Assembly: GCA_029961685.1 (NCBI GenBank)
Contig: JARWKL010000004.1
Coordinates: 35,018,986 to 35,082,985 of the forward strand
Reading direction: 5' to 3'
Length of the DNA stretch: 64,000 nt
Source of the DNA: Aristolochia californica
Taxonomy: Eukaryota > Streptophyta > Magnoliopsida > Piperales > Aristolochiaceae
Part shown: positions 1 through 11,861 of the stretch, piece by piece
How the letters are laid out: each line of letters opens with the position of its first letter
Numbering within the stretch: the first letter of the stretch is position 1
Program-made: the position numbers and the translations under genes
The notes under the pieces: model-generated
Seen by the model: the letters and a program-made list of their open reading frames with translations, nothing else
Databases searched by the model: none
Told to the model about the DNA's origin: nothing

Positions 1-440
1 TTCTTCAGGCTTGAAGTCCACGTGTAGTTAGGATCCTTCAACTTTATTTCTCCATCAACTTATTCTTTCTATCTTTAGCATATTGGATTGAGGCCAACCA
101 GATTAATTTTTCTGTTTCTATTTCTGGATCGTATCTTCACTGTTGCTATCCATCGGAGTCTCTGGTTTTTTGCCAAAGAAGAAGGCGGCAAGATCTTCAG
201 TTCAGTTCTGTTCGGTGGAAGAAGAAGATATTGTAGAAAAATTAAATTGTTTCCTAAGTTAGGAAACTCAATTAATCAATAGAGCCTTTCTTGTCTTGTT
301 GAAACCCAAACTCACCTGGGTCAAGCCAGGGAGCCAGTGAACCATATCTTTATCCTCAAATTGCACCGTTCTCACATAACATTCAAATAACAACAATGAA
401 ACCTAAAATCAATGAAAAATAAATAAAATTAGACTAAGTT
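1..440. other. Unassigned left edge
   Basis: I recognise no gene here. The stretch is AT-rich with short frames that resemble no family I know. It lies beyond the point near 470 where the minus-strand copia pol homology stops inside RNase H, so it may be unrelated DNA joined to a truncated Cop1, or Cop1 3' sequence too decayed to read. No copy of the Cop1 LTR tip (TGTTAACC) is visible here. Confidence 0.4.
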
Positions 441-3400
441 TTAAAGTAAAGAGGTGATAAAATATATTAAATTATGCAAGTCATCATCAATACAGCCAGC
501 AAAGTCAAAATCTGAATAACCAATGACTTCTAGATTGTCTGTACGACTATACATTTGCATATAATCTTTGGTTCCTTGAAGGTACCTCATTACTTTCTTT
601 GCAACTCTCCAGTGGTCTAACCCGAGATTACTCTGATATCGCCCCAACATTCCAATAGAAAATGCAATATCAGGTCTTGTGCAGACTTGAACATACATTA
701 GACTTTTGACAGCATAAACATACAGAATGTCTTTCATTTGTTCCCTTTCAAATTCGTTCTTCGGGCATTGGTTCAAATTGAACCTATCACCCCTCACAAT
801 GGGAGCTACACTTGGTGAACAATCCTTCATCTGAAATCTCTCTAACACTTTATTAATACAGGTTTCTTGAGATAGACCTAAGATGCCTCAAAATTTGTCT
901 CTATGAATCTTAATGTCAATGTCATAAGATGCCTCATCCATATCCTTCATATTGAAATTGTTAGAGGGAAATCATTTCACCTCATGTAGAAAACCTTTAT
1001 CATTGGTTGTTAGCAAAATGTCATCCACGTATAAAACAAGAAAACAAATTTTACTCCCACTAACCTTCTGGTATATACATTGATCCATAATGTTTTCTAC
1101 AAAACCGAATGAAGAAATTATATTATGGAATTTCAAATACCATTGGCGGGATGCTTGTTTTAATCCTTATATTGACTTTTTTAGCTTGCAAACCAATTGT
1201 TCACCATCACTAGAGGGGAATTCTTCAGGTTGTTTCAGGTAAACTTCCTCCTCAAGATCTCCATTGAGAAATGTTGTTTTCACATCCATTTGTTGCAACT
1301 CTAAGTTAAAATGGGCTACTAATGCCAAAATAATGTGCAAGGAATCTTTCTTAGATACAGGAGAAAAAGTTTTTGTGTAATCGATTCCTTATTTTTGGGT
1401 GAATCCCTTAGCAATGAATCTTGCCTTGTATCGCTCAATGTTGCCTAATGAGTCTTTCTTTGTTTTAAAGACCCATTTACCTCCAATGGCTTTAAATCCA
1501 CTAGGCAACTCAACAAGTTCCCATACTCCATTACTCTTCATAGAATTCATTTCTTCCTTCATGGCATTGTACCATAATTTTGATTCTTTGCAACTCATGG
1601 CTTCTGAAAAATAGTTGAGATCATTTATGGCTCCAATGTCAGATTCGTGTAGATACACAATATAATCATCAAGAATTGTTGATCTCCTTAGTCTAGTAGA
1701 TCTTCTTAATGTTGAACCATCATATACCTGAGAAGTATGTGGTTCAACTAGTTTTTCAAAAGTAATTGGCAACTCTTGAACTACCTGATCCACTGGAATG
1801 CCGTCAGCATTTTATGGAACTTCAATGAGTGGTTGTTCAACACTAGTTTGAACTGGAGGGGTGTTGTAAACTATAACCAATCTGTTACTTGAGGTAGCAG
1901 GCTGAAATTCTGAATGATCTTCTCAAAAACTATGTTCTGAGTTGGATTGCTCCCACTAATCAAGTCATTTTCAAGAAACTTTGCATTTCTTGATTCCACA
2001 ATCCTAGTGATGTGAGATGGACAATAAAATTTGTAACCTTTGGACCTTTCGGCTTATCCAATGAAATACCCACTAATGGTCCTTGGGTCCAGCTTCTTCT
2101 CTTGTGGATTATAAATTCTCACTTCAGACGGGCATCTCCAAACACGCATATGTTGCAAACACGGTTTCCAACCTTTTCATAATTCAAATGGCGTTTTAGG
2201 AACAACCTTGGTTGGAACTCAGTTTAACATATACACTACCGTCTTAAGTGCTTCAGCCCACATGGATCTAGGAAGATTGGAGCTGCTAAGCATACTCTGC
2301 ACCATGTCTAATAATGTTCGATTTCTTCTTTCTGCTACACCATTTTGGTCCAGAGAACCAGGCATGGTATATTGGGTAACAATCCCATGTTCTTGAAGAA
2401 ATTTTGCAAATAGCCCAAGTGCTTGTCCATTCTCTATGTATCTACCATAGTATTCTCCACCTCTATCTGATCTCATAATCTTAATTTTCTTACCACATTG
2501 TGTCTCCACTTTGGCCTTAAAGATCTTAAAGGCATCTAATGCTTCATGCTTGTTAGAAAGCATGTAGAGATACATGTATCGTGAGTAATCATCTATAAAA
2601 GAGATGAAGTATTTCTGACCATGTGAGTCTATGTCTAGACTACATATATCAGTATGTATGATCTCTAATATGGCTAAACTCCTATTGGCACCTTTCTTTG
2701 ACTTGTTAGTCTGCTTTCCCTTAATGCAGTCTACACAAGTCTCAAAATCAGTAAAATCCAGAGTAGTAAGTACCCCTTCATTTACTAATCTCTTAATTCT
2801 TTCCATGGAGATATGATCTAATCTCCGGTGCCACAATGTAGAGGAATCCTCTTTAATAACACCTCTTTTAGTAACATGCATTGAGTCATAAGTGGTATTG
2901 TTTTGTAAATTTATGTGATAAAGACCATCAGACAAAATACCATTCCCAACACAATCAGACTTATAAAATAAACTGAAAGATGAGTCTAAAAAAGTAAAGG
3001 AATATCCTTAAGGTACAAGCCTTGAAACTGAAATCAAGTTTCTAGAAAAACTTGGAACATAAAAGGTCTTATCTAATTTCAAAACAAACTTACTACTTAA
3101 ATTTAAATAGCAAGTTCCTATAGCTTCCACATGTGAGCTCATCTTGTCTCCTGAGAAGATGTTATGCTCACTTCCCATTGGTTTCCTTAGGTTTTGCAAA
3201 CCTTGCAAGGAATTTCAAATGTGGATTGTTGATCCAGAATCAATCCAGCATGTGTTAATATTGACATTAACCATATTAGATTCATAACAAACAAATGAGG
3301 TTGGATTATCTTGGATATCACAACGAATATCAGAGAAATTGACAAGTTGTAGAATTGCATAAAATTACAAATGACATGCTAATGTTAAAACTGAGGGTGA
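441..3400 (-). pseudogene. Cop1 copia pol (integrase, reverse transcriptase, RNase H start)
   Basis: Read on the minus strand from high to low coordinates, the domains follow copia order. Sequence at 3208-3008 is the segment downstream of the protease. A GAG-pre-integrase/HHCC region (WHRRLDH, CVDC) and an integrase core follow at 2935-2219, with the DDE residues visible in HTD, RSDRGGE and NGVAERRN. The reverse transcriptase N-terminal part is at 1793-1389, with its YVDD catalytic motif near 1020-1031. The RT end and start of RNase H (YSDFDFAGC) lie at 848-470. Frameshifts and stops separate these blocks, so no polyprotein can be made. The copia assignment rests on integrase preceding RT; the lineage within copia is not resolved. 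Confidence 0.85.
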
Positions 3401-3499
3401 ATAAAGATCATGTTTTACCAATGTAAATCATGCTTAAAATTGAATTTATTGACATAAAAAATGCATGTGGGCTAAAAAATTTAATTCAAGCAGATTCAA

Positions 3500-3860
3500 T
3501 TATTCTTTATGAGTAAACTTTATGATAAAACTATCAAATTATTTATGAAGTCATAATTCCTGTGGGTAAATTATGAATAATTTGATATTTTATCCTAACA
3601 AATAAACTCAAATATAATAAACATTCCTGTGGGCATAAAATTTATTACATCAAGTAAAATTAGTTACAAGTAAGATCTACTTTTTCTTTATGATTAAACT
3701 TTTTGCTAAAACTATCAAATTATGTATGAAATCATAATTCCTGTGGGTAAATTATGAATAATTTGATATTTTATCCTAACTAAGAAACTCAAATATAATA
3801 AAAGAAATTGTGGGATAAAATTTATTATATTAAGTAAAATTAGTTAAAATTAATTTCTAA
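3500..3860. repeat. AT-rich tandem duplication, period about 181 bp
   Basis: Two adjacent copies share the same long AT-rich block, including TCATAATTCCTGTGGGTAAA followed by the same run up to TTTTATCCTAAC. The first copy starts near 3505 and the second near 3686. The flanking AT-rich DNA (3400-4160) has no coding potential and occupies the place where copia gag would be expected. Confidence 0.7.
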
Positions 3861-4870
3861 AATATTTTATGTGATCCTAATCATAATATATAATTTTTTA
3901 TGCAATTAAAGATGTTGTGGCTACTCTCTAATTAATAAAAAATTATATGAATCACTAGACATTAAATCGCATAATGCGAAATTTCTCGAGAATAGCATGA
4001 AGTGCATAATTTTTAACTAACACTAACAAGTGAGCATTATGCACAAAAATTATCATAATATATACATAATTTGAAAACTATAATATTATGCATAACTTTA
4101 ATTTCATGCATTTAACTATATGTCAAAAATGCATAAAAAATATTACTAAAAATATATATCTAAATGTCAAGAAATAAGACATACGGCAGCCAATGACCGA
4201 AAGGTCACTGGTGCCGAATTCAGTGTTTGCGCACGGGTTCAAATCCTGCCGACCCAAATAATTCAGTTTTGAGAACCGAGCCGACGCGGTCCTCTTCGGG
4301 CGATTCTCCTCAGCGATTCGAAATGGTGAGCCAACTCAACCCGTCTGAATCAACCTAAATCCTTTTTTTAATTTATTATTTACACCGAGTCTCCCCGGTT
4401 TGCGACTCACTTACCGAGTTGGAATGACGAGTTGACTCAGCACATATTTACAAACAAACCATATAATATTAATTTTTATTTTTCTGCACGGGAGGTCATC
4501 TTCAACCTCCAGCCATGCGCAGAAAAATCATTCGTCAGCGTTCCAAAACATCGTCGACGTTGGCAAACCTGGCGAAAAGGTCAACCGCTCTAGCAACACC
4601 AGAGAGCTGCAGACTGTCGCCGCGGGAAGCTCACAGAGAGCTTATGGCGAGCAGTCAGTGGCGCTGTGTTGTATGTTGTCGACGCTGACAAACCATGAGG
4701 AATGGGCGCCAGCATCGTGCTCTGACGCTGGTCGTCGCCGATGCGAGAGCCCACGCTCCCTCATGGAGAGAGAACATAATTTGTTTTAAGAAAATAGAGA
4801 GCTCACATAACTGAAACAAAGAGCTTATACTCAAAGCTCAAATGGAACCAATACGAAGGATCAGAGGTCT
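3861..4870 (-). other. Cop1 leader region without recognisable gag
   Basis: No gene is recognisable. AT-rich DNA up to about 4160 gives way to GC-richer sequence that abuts the primer-binding site and so should be the Cop1 leader. At 4238-4260 a stretch resembles the 3' end of a tRNA gene (GGGTTCAAATCC, like a pol III B box). No A box or acceptor stem pairs with it, so I do not call a tRNA. Confidence 0.45.
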
Positions 4871-4882
4871 GTTCTGATACCA
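4871..4882 (-). promoter_or_regulatory. Cop1 primer-binding site (initiator tRNA-Met type)
   Basis: The minus strand reads TGGTATCAGAAC three bases inside the LTR end at 4885. It matches the usual TGGTATCAGAGC at 11 of 12 positions. It fixes the element's orientation and the inner LTR boundary. Confidence 0.75.
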
Positions 4883-4884
4883 AC

Positions 4885-5053
4885 TGTTAACCTATCATGA
4901 ATTTCTAAACAACAGTATGAAATTCATTCAATAAGAATTAAACGGAAGCCCAAAAATCTTACCTCTATCCATTCGATCAAATTCTGTAAACTTCACCAGA
5001 GTTCTCTGCGTCTGGCTCTTCCGCTCTCTAATCTCTCTCTGTGATGGTGTAAA
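4885..5053 (-). repeat. Cop1 5' LTR, inner part
   Basis: This segment begins (plus strand) with TGTTAACC directly beside the PBS and ends where Gyp1 inserted. The last five bases (5049-5053, GTAAA) are the left target-site duplication of Gyp1. Confidence 0.6.
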
Positions 5054-5466
5054 TGTTAAGATCCTCATGAGCCATGAATCTTGTCACCCTCCTCTCTTCT
5101 CTTCCTTCCATTACCTTGCTTGACGTTGAGATGGTATGAGGGGTTGAAGGGAATTGAATTTCGGAAAGGAGAATTGGGGGGAAAACGGAAGAGAGCTTGA
5201 AGGAGCTCTTGACCTGTTTATCTAAATTACGTTAACTAAAGTGAACTCAATTGATAATTCTCATTACCCTAGCCGTCCCCTTAAATAGGGTGGAGGACGT
5301 CCAAAACCCTAAAGACCTCTTGGGTCAATGGTTCAAACCAATAAATGCTAAACCAACCCAAACCAAAGACAAAACCAAACCAAGAAACAATTACATGGAA
5401 ATTGAAAAACACATTCATTAATTCCTACGCCTGTTGGTAACTCGTGATGCTATAGAGTCCATAACA
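5054..5466 (-). repeat. Gyp1 3' LTR
   Basis: The LTR has 413 bp with TGTTAAG and CATAACA termini in plus reading. It abuts TSD GTAAA on the left and the polypurine tract on the right. Its right-hand 49 nt correspond to the Pol tail segment described for this family. Confidence 0.93.
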
Positions 5467-8357
5467 TCACCCCCTCCTGGAGAAAGAGCTTGTCCTCAAG
5501 CTCGAAGGAAGGATATAAAAGTCGAAATGCTGATAACGGCTCCCATGTGGTGTCACTGGGATCGGCATCTGCCCACTGGACTAGAATTTCCCAATCCCCT
5601 TGAATGTGGCGTGCTTGTATTACCTGAGCCGAAATAGAAAGGACTCTGCCCTCATGTAGTGGCGGCAGTGGAGTGTGCAGTAGGGGCGAGTCACCCTGGA
5701 AGGGCTTCAATTGGGAGACGTGAAATACATTGTGGATCTTTGCTTCCGGTGGTAGCTGCAAGCGTTATGCCACGGGCCCAATTTGGTCCAATATCGGAAA
5801 TGGACCATAATATTTTGGAGACAGCTTATGGCGCTTAGCTGTAGTCTGGGATAGCTGGCGGTAGTGTTGAAGCTTTAACCACACATAGTCTCCAGGGCAA
5901 TAAGATGCCTCCCGGTGCTTCTTATCATAAAAGTGTTTCATAGAGTGTTGGGCCTCCTGCAGATGTGTACGTACCTCAGTGAGCATAATGCTGGCGGTAG
6001 TCTGGCGGTAGTCTCGTTCAGCTAATGCTTGGTCGAAAGTGACGACTTTGGATGCCCCCGGTTCATATGGTAACAAACGAGGTGGATCTCTGCCATAAAC
6101 TACCCTAAAAGGAGTAGTACCTAGTGCTGTGTGGTAAGATGTGTTATAACAAAATTCTGCCCATGAAAGCCATTTCACCCATCTTCTAGGTGTGTCCCCC
6201 ACAAAACAACGAAGATACATTTCAATCGTGCGATTGACAACCTCCGTTTGGCCGTCTGTTTGTGGATGATAGGCAGACGAAAATGCCAATTGGGTGCCCT
6301 GTAATTTGAATAATTCATTCCAAAAGAGACTGGTAAAAATGGCATCCCTGTCACTGATAATGGATGAGGGAATTCCATGTAATCGGACAATATTGTCCAT
6401 AAATAATTGAGCGACCTGAGTAGCAGTATATGGATGCGCCAAAGCAAGGAAGTGGCCATATTTTGAAAACCGATCAACGATGACGAATATCACCGATTTA
6501 CCTGATGAAATGGGAAGTCCAGCAATGAAGTCCATAGAAATATCAGACCAGATTTGAGATGGTAGTTGCAAAGGTTGCAATAGGCCGGCCGGACTTAAAG
6601 ATTCGGCCTTGTTTCTTTGACAAATCTGACAGCAGCTACATAATCAGCAATTGTGCTCTTCATGCCCTTCCAGTAAAAGTCGCGACTGATTCGGAAATAT
6701 GTTTTCTGTCGACCCTCATGTGTGCTATCATGGATAGAGGACAGGATGGTGTGAAGAAGTGGGGATGTATTATGCAAAAGGATCCTGTTTTGTAGAGAAT
6801 GAGACGATCCTGAATCGTCCAATGAGGAGCAGCTATGGCTTGTTGAATATCCTGATATAATGACATGAGATCCGGATATTGATGTACTTCCTCACGAATA
6901 GAATCTAATAGCAGTGCACGTGGGTGACTGATAGCATAAATTTGTGTGGCGGAAATATCCCGACGTGATAAGGCATCAACCCCCAAATTCGAACTACCTG
7001 GCTTATAATGAGCCGTAAAATTGAAGCCCATGAGTTTAGTTAACCAATGCTGCTGTGGGGATGTGGTGAGGTGCTATTCAAGAAGATACTTGAGGCTGCA
7101 CTGATCTGTACGAATGAGAAACATTTGTCCCCAAAGATAAGGTCGCCAATGTTGGACAGCCTTCGGTTAACCCAATCAATTCCCTCTCATATGCAGCTAA
7201 CTTATGGTGGTGTTGTCCCAACTGACGGCTGAAATAAGCAATGGGGTGTCCCAATTGTTGTAACACTGCCCCTATACCTCCCCCAGAGGTATCACATTCC
7301 ACCACAAATTCTGCCTCAAAATCTGGTAATTGTAGGACTGGCGCTGAGGCTAAGGCCTCCTTTAACAGGTTAAAGGCCTGTTCTGCTGAAGAAGACCAGT
7401 GGAAGGCATTTTTTTTAGCAGGTTGTTGAGTGGTGCTGCTATCTGGCCATAAGATTGGATAAATTTTCTATAATATCTCGCTAAGCCCAAAAATCCCTTT
7501 AATGCTGTGGTGGAGGTGGGAACCGGCCAATCTGTAACCGTCTGTATCTTGCTCTGGTCAACTTTCACGCCCATAGCTGATATGACGTGGCCCAAATATG
7601 CCACCTCAGATGTACCCATAGAACATTTTGATTTATTTAAAACCAAATGATGAGAGCGTAGAATGGTAAATACCTGATGGAGGTGGTGGAGATGTTCATC
7701 CCAATTTTTGCTGTAGACCAGAATGTCATCAAAAAAGACTAACACATAGTGGCGTAGAAGTGATGAAAAGACCTCATTCATGAGGGCCTGAAAGGTGGAT
7801 GGTGCATTGGAGAGACTGAAGGACATGACAAGGAACTCGAAATGACCGTGATGTGTGCGGAAGGCAGTCTTCTCCACATCCACATGGTGAACTCGTATTT
7901 GATGATAGCCCGATTTCAAATCTAATTTGGTAAAAATTGTAGCACCATGTAACTCATCCAGCAACTCGTCCACGACTGGAATGGGGAACTTGTCCTTAAC
8001 TGTGTGCAAGTTGAGTTGCCTATAGTCGACACAAAATCTCCAAGATTTATCTTTTTTACGTACAAGTAACACTGGTGAGGAGAAAGGAGATTGACTAGGC
8101 TAGATCACACCCTGAGCGAGCATATGCATGCACTGTCGTTCTATTTCATCTTTCTGGATATGCGGGTAACGATAAGGCCGCACCACTACTGGATCAGTTC
8201 CCAACTTTAAACGAATGTGGTGATCGTAATGACGCACTGGTGGTAGACCTGTAGGGTCATTAAATAAATCCGCAAATGCTGTAAGTAAAGGAGCTAACTG
8301 ATCATCACCCGTGTGTTGAATATGCAAAGTGTGAACTGCGTTAGGGACCTGTGCCAC
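5418..8357 (-). pseudogene. Gyp1 pol (RT, RNase H, integrase, chromodomain)
   Basis: Minus strand. The RT leader is at 8357-8100 and the RT core at 8072-7362, with FFDDILVYS as the catalytic motif. RNase H follows at about 7305-7080 (VECDTSGGGIGAVLQQ). The integrase zinc finger lies near 6822-6600 and its core at 6580-5765 (DRFSKYGHF, ISDRDAIF and DGQTEVVNRT carry the D, D and E). After GPFPIL and FHVSQLKPF, a chromodomain-like tail (about 5660-5500: LVQWADADPSDTTWEPL) precedes the end. The current frame stops at 5450 inside the LTR. In the frame used by sister elements the stop would fall at 5418-5420, 49 nt inside the LTR, implying a small frameshift in the G-run. Several other stops and shifts inactivate the gene. 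Confidence 0.88.
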
Positions 8358-8375
8358 AATGCCTTGTAATGTAAT

Positions 8376-9963
8376 CTAGCCCTGTGGTGCTAAAAATGTC
8401 ATAATCTGAGCCTGAAAGTCCCATAATATCGGTCCTAATAACTGGAGCCATTTGACCTCGAGCACCAAATCAAATCCAGCCAATGGAATGACTAGTAAAT
8501 ATGCCTGAAAGGAATGCCCCTCAATGGTGAAAGGGGTGTTAGAACATAACCCCACACTAGCAATTTTGGCCCCATTGGCCACTGAAACTGAGAGTCCCCT
8601 TTGTTGTTGAATTGCCAATCCCAATTGTTGCGCAGCTGGTTCACTGATAAAATTATGTGTGCTGCCCGAATCAACTAAAGCAAGTAGCATGAGATGATGT
8701 AACCTGGCCTTTACCTGCATGGTATTAGAACTACGCAGGCCATGCATGGCATGGAGGGAGAGCTCTGCTTCCTGTTGTACCTCTTCAACAATTTCATTTT
8801 GAAGAAGCTCTTCTGAATCTTCTTCCAACAATTCAATACTGAATAAACATTTACAGGTATGTCCGGGCAGGAATTGTTCGTCACAATTAAAACATAGGCC
8901 CTTTGCCTTACGAGCGTCCATTTCCTGTTTAGTCAAAAATTTACATGGCATAGAGTGTGGAGGCACACTAGTAGCCTGATCTGCTCGATTAGGGGCAGAG
9001 GACCCAAAACGTGGACCAGATGCAGTACCCATTATTCTGTTTTGCCAAAATGGTTTTCTTTGTAAAGACTCTTTTAGAACTCTCTGTTTGTGTTCCACAG
9101 CTCTGGCATAATTCATTGCTGAGTCCAAATTTGTTAGACCAAGTAATTCCACTTCCAATCTGTCTGCCTCTGTCAATCCAGCATTTAGAACATGTAGGTG
9201 AGGAGGAACAAATTCACTAGCTCTGGCCAACCTTTCTTGGAACGTTTTTTGGTAAACTTCTAAGATGCTGGTCTGTTTGTAGTTGATCAATTTCCCCACT
9301 GGGTTGCTGCTAGCTGGAGGTCCGAACCTCAACTGGCAAGCATGTTTAAAGTGCAGCCAATCCTGAATGGAATGGACATTTCAGTAGTGATGGAACCACA
9401 TGAGCGCTTCATCGAGCATGTGGTAGGCGGCCAAAGTAACCTTGTCCATTTCCACCGTTTGTTGATGATAGAAGAATTGTTCACATTTCGTGAACCACAG
9501 TAAAGGATCTTTAGAGCCATCATATGTAGGAAAGTTAAGTTTAAAGTACCTGGGAACTGTTGATGGTCCTTGTGTGTGAGTGGTCATTGAACCCATTTGT
9601 TGGCGCAGGGGTGGATTTGATGGTGGCGTGAATTGTTGGTGGGGAACTGGTTGTGGTTGAAAATTGGTTGCTGGTGGGGAACTGGTTGTGGTTGAAAATT
9701 GGTTGCTGGTGGGGAACTGGTTGTGGTTGAAAATTGGTTGCTGGTGGTGGCGTTGGTGCTTGAAGTGCAGCAAGTTGTCGGAGGATGGTTTGTAGAGATG
9801 ATTCCAGTGTTTGTAAGGTAGTATTGATGTGAGAAATTTCAGTACCTTGAAGAGTGGATCGTTGTTGAAGTTCTGAAAGGACTTGACGTATGTCCTCTGG
9901 AGAAGAGGAATCACAGAGGGTGGACCTGTCTGATACCACGTTGTTAAGATCCTCACGAGCCAT
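8376..9963 (-). pseudogene. Gyp1 gag and protease
   Basis: The likely Gag start is the ATG at 9963-9961 (MAREDLNN...), 22 nt inside the 5' LTR. The frame continues through the PBS (VVSD). A coiled N-terminal part is followed by a Pro/Gln-rich linker disrupted by a 35-bp repeat expansion, then the retrotransposon gag domain (about 9560-9000). A zinc knuckle of the spacing CX2CX7HXC lies near 8895-8847 and a retropepsin motif VDSGSTHNF near 8677-8660. An alternative upstream ATG at 9999 is also open. The gag domain is out of frame with the start, so the gene is inactive. Confidence 0.82.
9626..9746 (-). repeat. 35-bp minisatellite in Gyp1 gag
   Basis: At least three near-identical 35-bp units occur in tandem; the marker AAATTGGTTGCTGGTGGGG starts at 9661 and 9696 and a third begins at 9731, with a further partial unit upstream. 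Thirty-five is not a multiple of three, so successive units are read in different frames, giving NFQPQPVPHQ, then FNHNQFPTS, then FSTTTSSPP. Confidence 0.85.
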
Positions 9964-10354
9964 TGATCTTGTCACCCTCCTCTCTTCTCTTCCTTCCATT
10001 ACCTTGCTTGACGTTGAGATGGAATGAGGGGTTGAAGGGAATTGAATTTCGGAAAGGAGAATTGGGGGAAAAATGGAAGAGAGCTTGAAGGAGCTCTTGA
10101 CCTGTTTATCTAAATTACGTTAACTAAAGTGAACTCAATTGATAATTCTCATTACCATAGCCATCCCCTTAAATAGGGTGGAGGACGTCCAAAGCCCTAA
10201 AGACCTCTTGGGTCAATGGTTCAAACCAATAAATGCTAAACCAACCCAAACCAAAGACAAAACCAAACCAAGAAATAATTACATGGAAATTGAAAAATAC
10301 ATTCATTAATTCCTACGCCTGTTGGTAACTCGTGATGCTATAGAGTCCATAACA
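9942..10354 (-). repeat. Gyp1 5' LTR
   Basis: The LTR has 413 bp, the same length as the 3' LTR. It is followed on the right by TSD GTAAA (10355-10359) and on the left by the PBS. The Gag ATG lies inside it at 9963-9961. Confidence 0.93.
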
Positions 10355-10359
10355 GTAAA

Positions 10360-10570
10360 CTGAAGGTTTGTACGAGTGAATGAGATTGGGGACCAAACCT
10401 CTATTTATAAGCCAAGCTCCCATCAAGCTTATCGGCTTCTGTAACTGCCGATGGGAGGATGTGGGTCTTAAACCTCCATGGACGTGGGAACGTGGTCTTC
10501 CGAAACGGCACCACGTTCTCCATGAAAGACGTTGGCCCATTGCTTCTGAAACTGAAAGGAAGTTGGACCA
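10360..10570 (-). repeat. Cop1 5' LTR, outer part
   Basis: This is the continuation of the Cop1 LTR beyond Gyp1. A TATA box for the minus strand (TATAAATAG, 10409-10401) fits an LTR promoter. The right boundary is approximate; a CA end at about 10570 is plausible but no partner LTR is available for comparison. Confidence 0.45.
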
Positions 10571-10703
10571 ACCTTTGTAGTTAGAAGATTATGGTGAGCA
10601 TCTCTGAAAACATAATTACTACACCCAGTTCTGCAACATTAACTAATGTGACTATCCTATTTCAGGTCCTGTGTTTACCTTCTCAATCAGTGTGGTCCCT
10701 GTA

Positions 10704-11174
10704 TGTTATGGTCTCTGACCATGGATCGAGTGATTTGATGATGGGAGAGGTCTTCATGTAAATCGAGGATAGAACCAGGATGCCGAGAACTTTTTTCTCT
10801 ACCTATGGTGACGGGTTTGTGAGGAACAACAAAATGGAATAGCAAACGTGAGAGAAAAGGAGAGATGGATTGGTGAGGAGGGTAACCAGGCTCGTCAAAG
10901 GGAGTTTGCACCTTGGATTTCAGGGGAACGCTGACCCTGGTTCGTTGAAGGAGAACGCAGATCCCTTGTCTTTCATTTCTTCTCAATGACCTAATAAAGC
11001 AAAGGCTTGAGCATAGTGTTTAAGATTATTAAAATACTGCCCTCGTGAGCACCCTACTTGACATTCATGAATTTAAAAGAACATAAACTGGCTAAGGTAC
11101 TTCACTACTCCACTGAGTCACTGACTCATCTGCATCGTCTCTGGATTACTCGTTCTGCTATCGAGTCCACAACA
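10704..11174 (-). repeat. Gyp2 3' LTR (471 bp)
   Basis: TGTTATGG...CAACA ends in plus reading. It is about 61 bp longer than the 5' LTR because it keeps a segment between GAACGCAGAT and ATTAAAATACTGCCC that is missing from the other copy. Confidence 0.9.
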
Positions 11175-11861
11175 TCACTCTCCTCCTGAAAAACGAGGTT
11201 GTCCGCAAGATCGAATGTGGGGTAGACCTGTTGTAATACTGTGAGGTCCTCCCAAGTTGCAGTGGTGGCGTCTATGGGAGACCATTGAACTAACACCTCT
11301 CATCTGTGTGGATTATGGCGAGCCTGCAGAATTTTGAATGGCAAGATAGGTATCTGGCCATCCTCCATGGGTGGGAGAGTAGGAGTGTGGGGTGAGGCGC
11401 TGCATGTGAAGGGCTTGAGGAGGGACACATGGAATACATCATAGATTTTGGCTTCTAGAGGCAATTGGAGCCTATACGTGACTTCCCCGATCCTCTGAGT
11501 AATTTTGAATGGCCCAAAATATTTGGGCAAGAGCTTGTGCCTGTGTCTTGCTATGGAAGTTTGTTTGTAATGTTGGAGCTTGAGCCAAACAAAGTCACCT
11601 GTGTTGTACTGAAGGTCGTAGTGACCCTGGTCATAGTAGTTTTTCATACAGGCTTGGACTTGGCTGAGGCGCTGGCGAATAATGGCCAACAACTAATCTC
11701 GATCAATGAGGGCCTTGTCAACTGCATCGACTCTGGTGGAGCCATGATAATATGAAAGGAGACTAGGAGGGTCTCTGCCATACACTATACGAAATGGGGT
11801 GTCTTGTAAAACCGTGTGGAAAGAGGTGTTGTACGAGTATTCTGCCCAAGGAATGCAGTCC

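Larger units (their letters stand above)
5054..10354 (-). mobile_element. Gyp1: full-length Ty3/gypsy chromovirus
   Basis: This 5301-bp element has two 413-bp LTRs (5054-5466 and 9942-10354) with TG/CA ends and exact 5-bp duplications of GTAAA at 5049-5053 and 10355-10359. A purine-rich tract (AGGAGGGGGTGA on the minus strand) abuts the 3' LTR. A PBS reading TGGTATCAGA lies inside the 5' LTR. Gene order is gag, protease, RT, RNase H, integrase, chromodomain, as in chromoviruses; the RT leader resembles the Reina group (inference). I count about 11 mismatches between the LTRs by eye, so this is one of the younger insertions here. It is coding-dead through frameshifts and stops. Confidence 0.92.
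441..10570 (-). mobile_element. Cop1: degenerate Ty1/copia retrotransposon, split by Gyp1
   Basis: The pol region lies at 441-3400 on the minus strand, followed towards higher coordinates by a leader, a primer-binding site (4871-4882) and a 5' LTR that starts at 4885. The LTR is interrupted at 5053 by Gyp1 and resumes at 10360. Its outer boundary is not certain; I place it near 10570, just before intron sequence of the P450 pseudogene. No 3' LTR is visible, so the element is truncated or its end lies outside the window. No recognisable gag remains between the protease-side sequence and the PBS. Confidence 0.6.

Noticed and set aside
88..282. Short plus-strand frame with a hydrophobic N-terminus at the left edge
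   Set aside because: 64 codons in AT-rich sequence with no family resemblance and no supporting neighbour; chance is sufficient.
4200..4260. Possible tRNA gene (GGGTTCAAATCCTGCCGACCC)
   Set aside because: The T-loop-like text is present, but the T stem does not pair and no A box or acceptor stem fits upstream.
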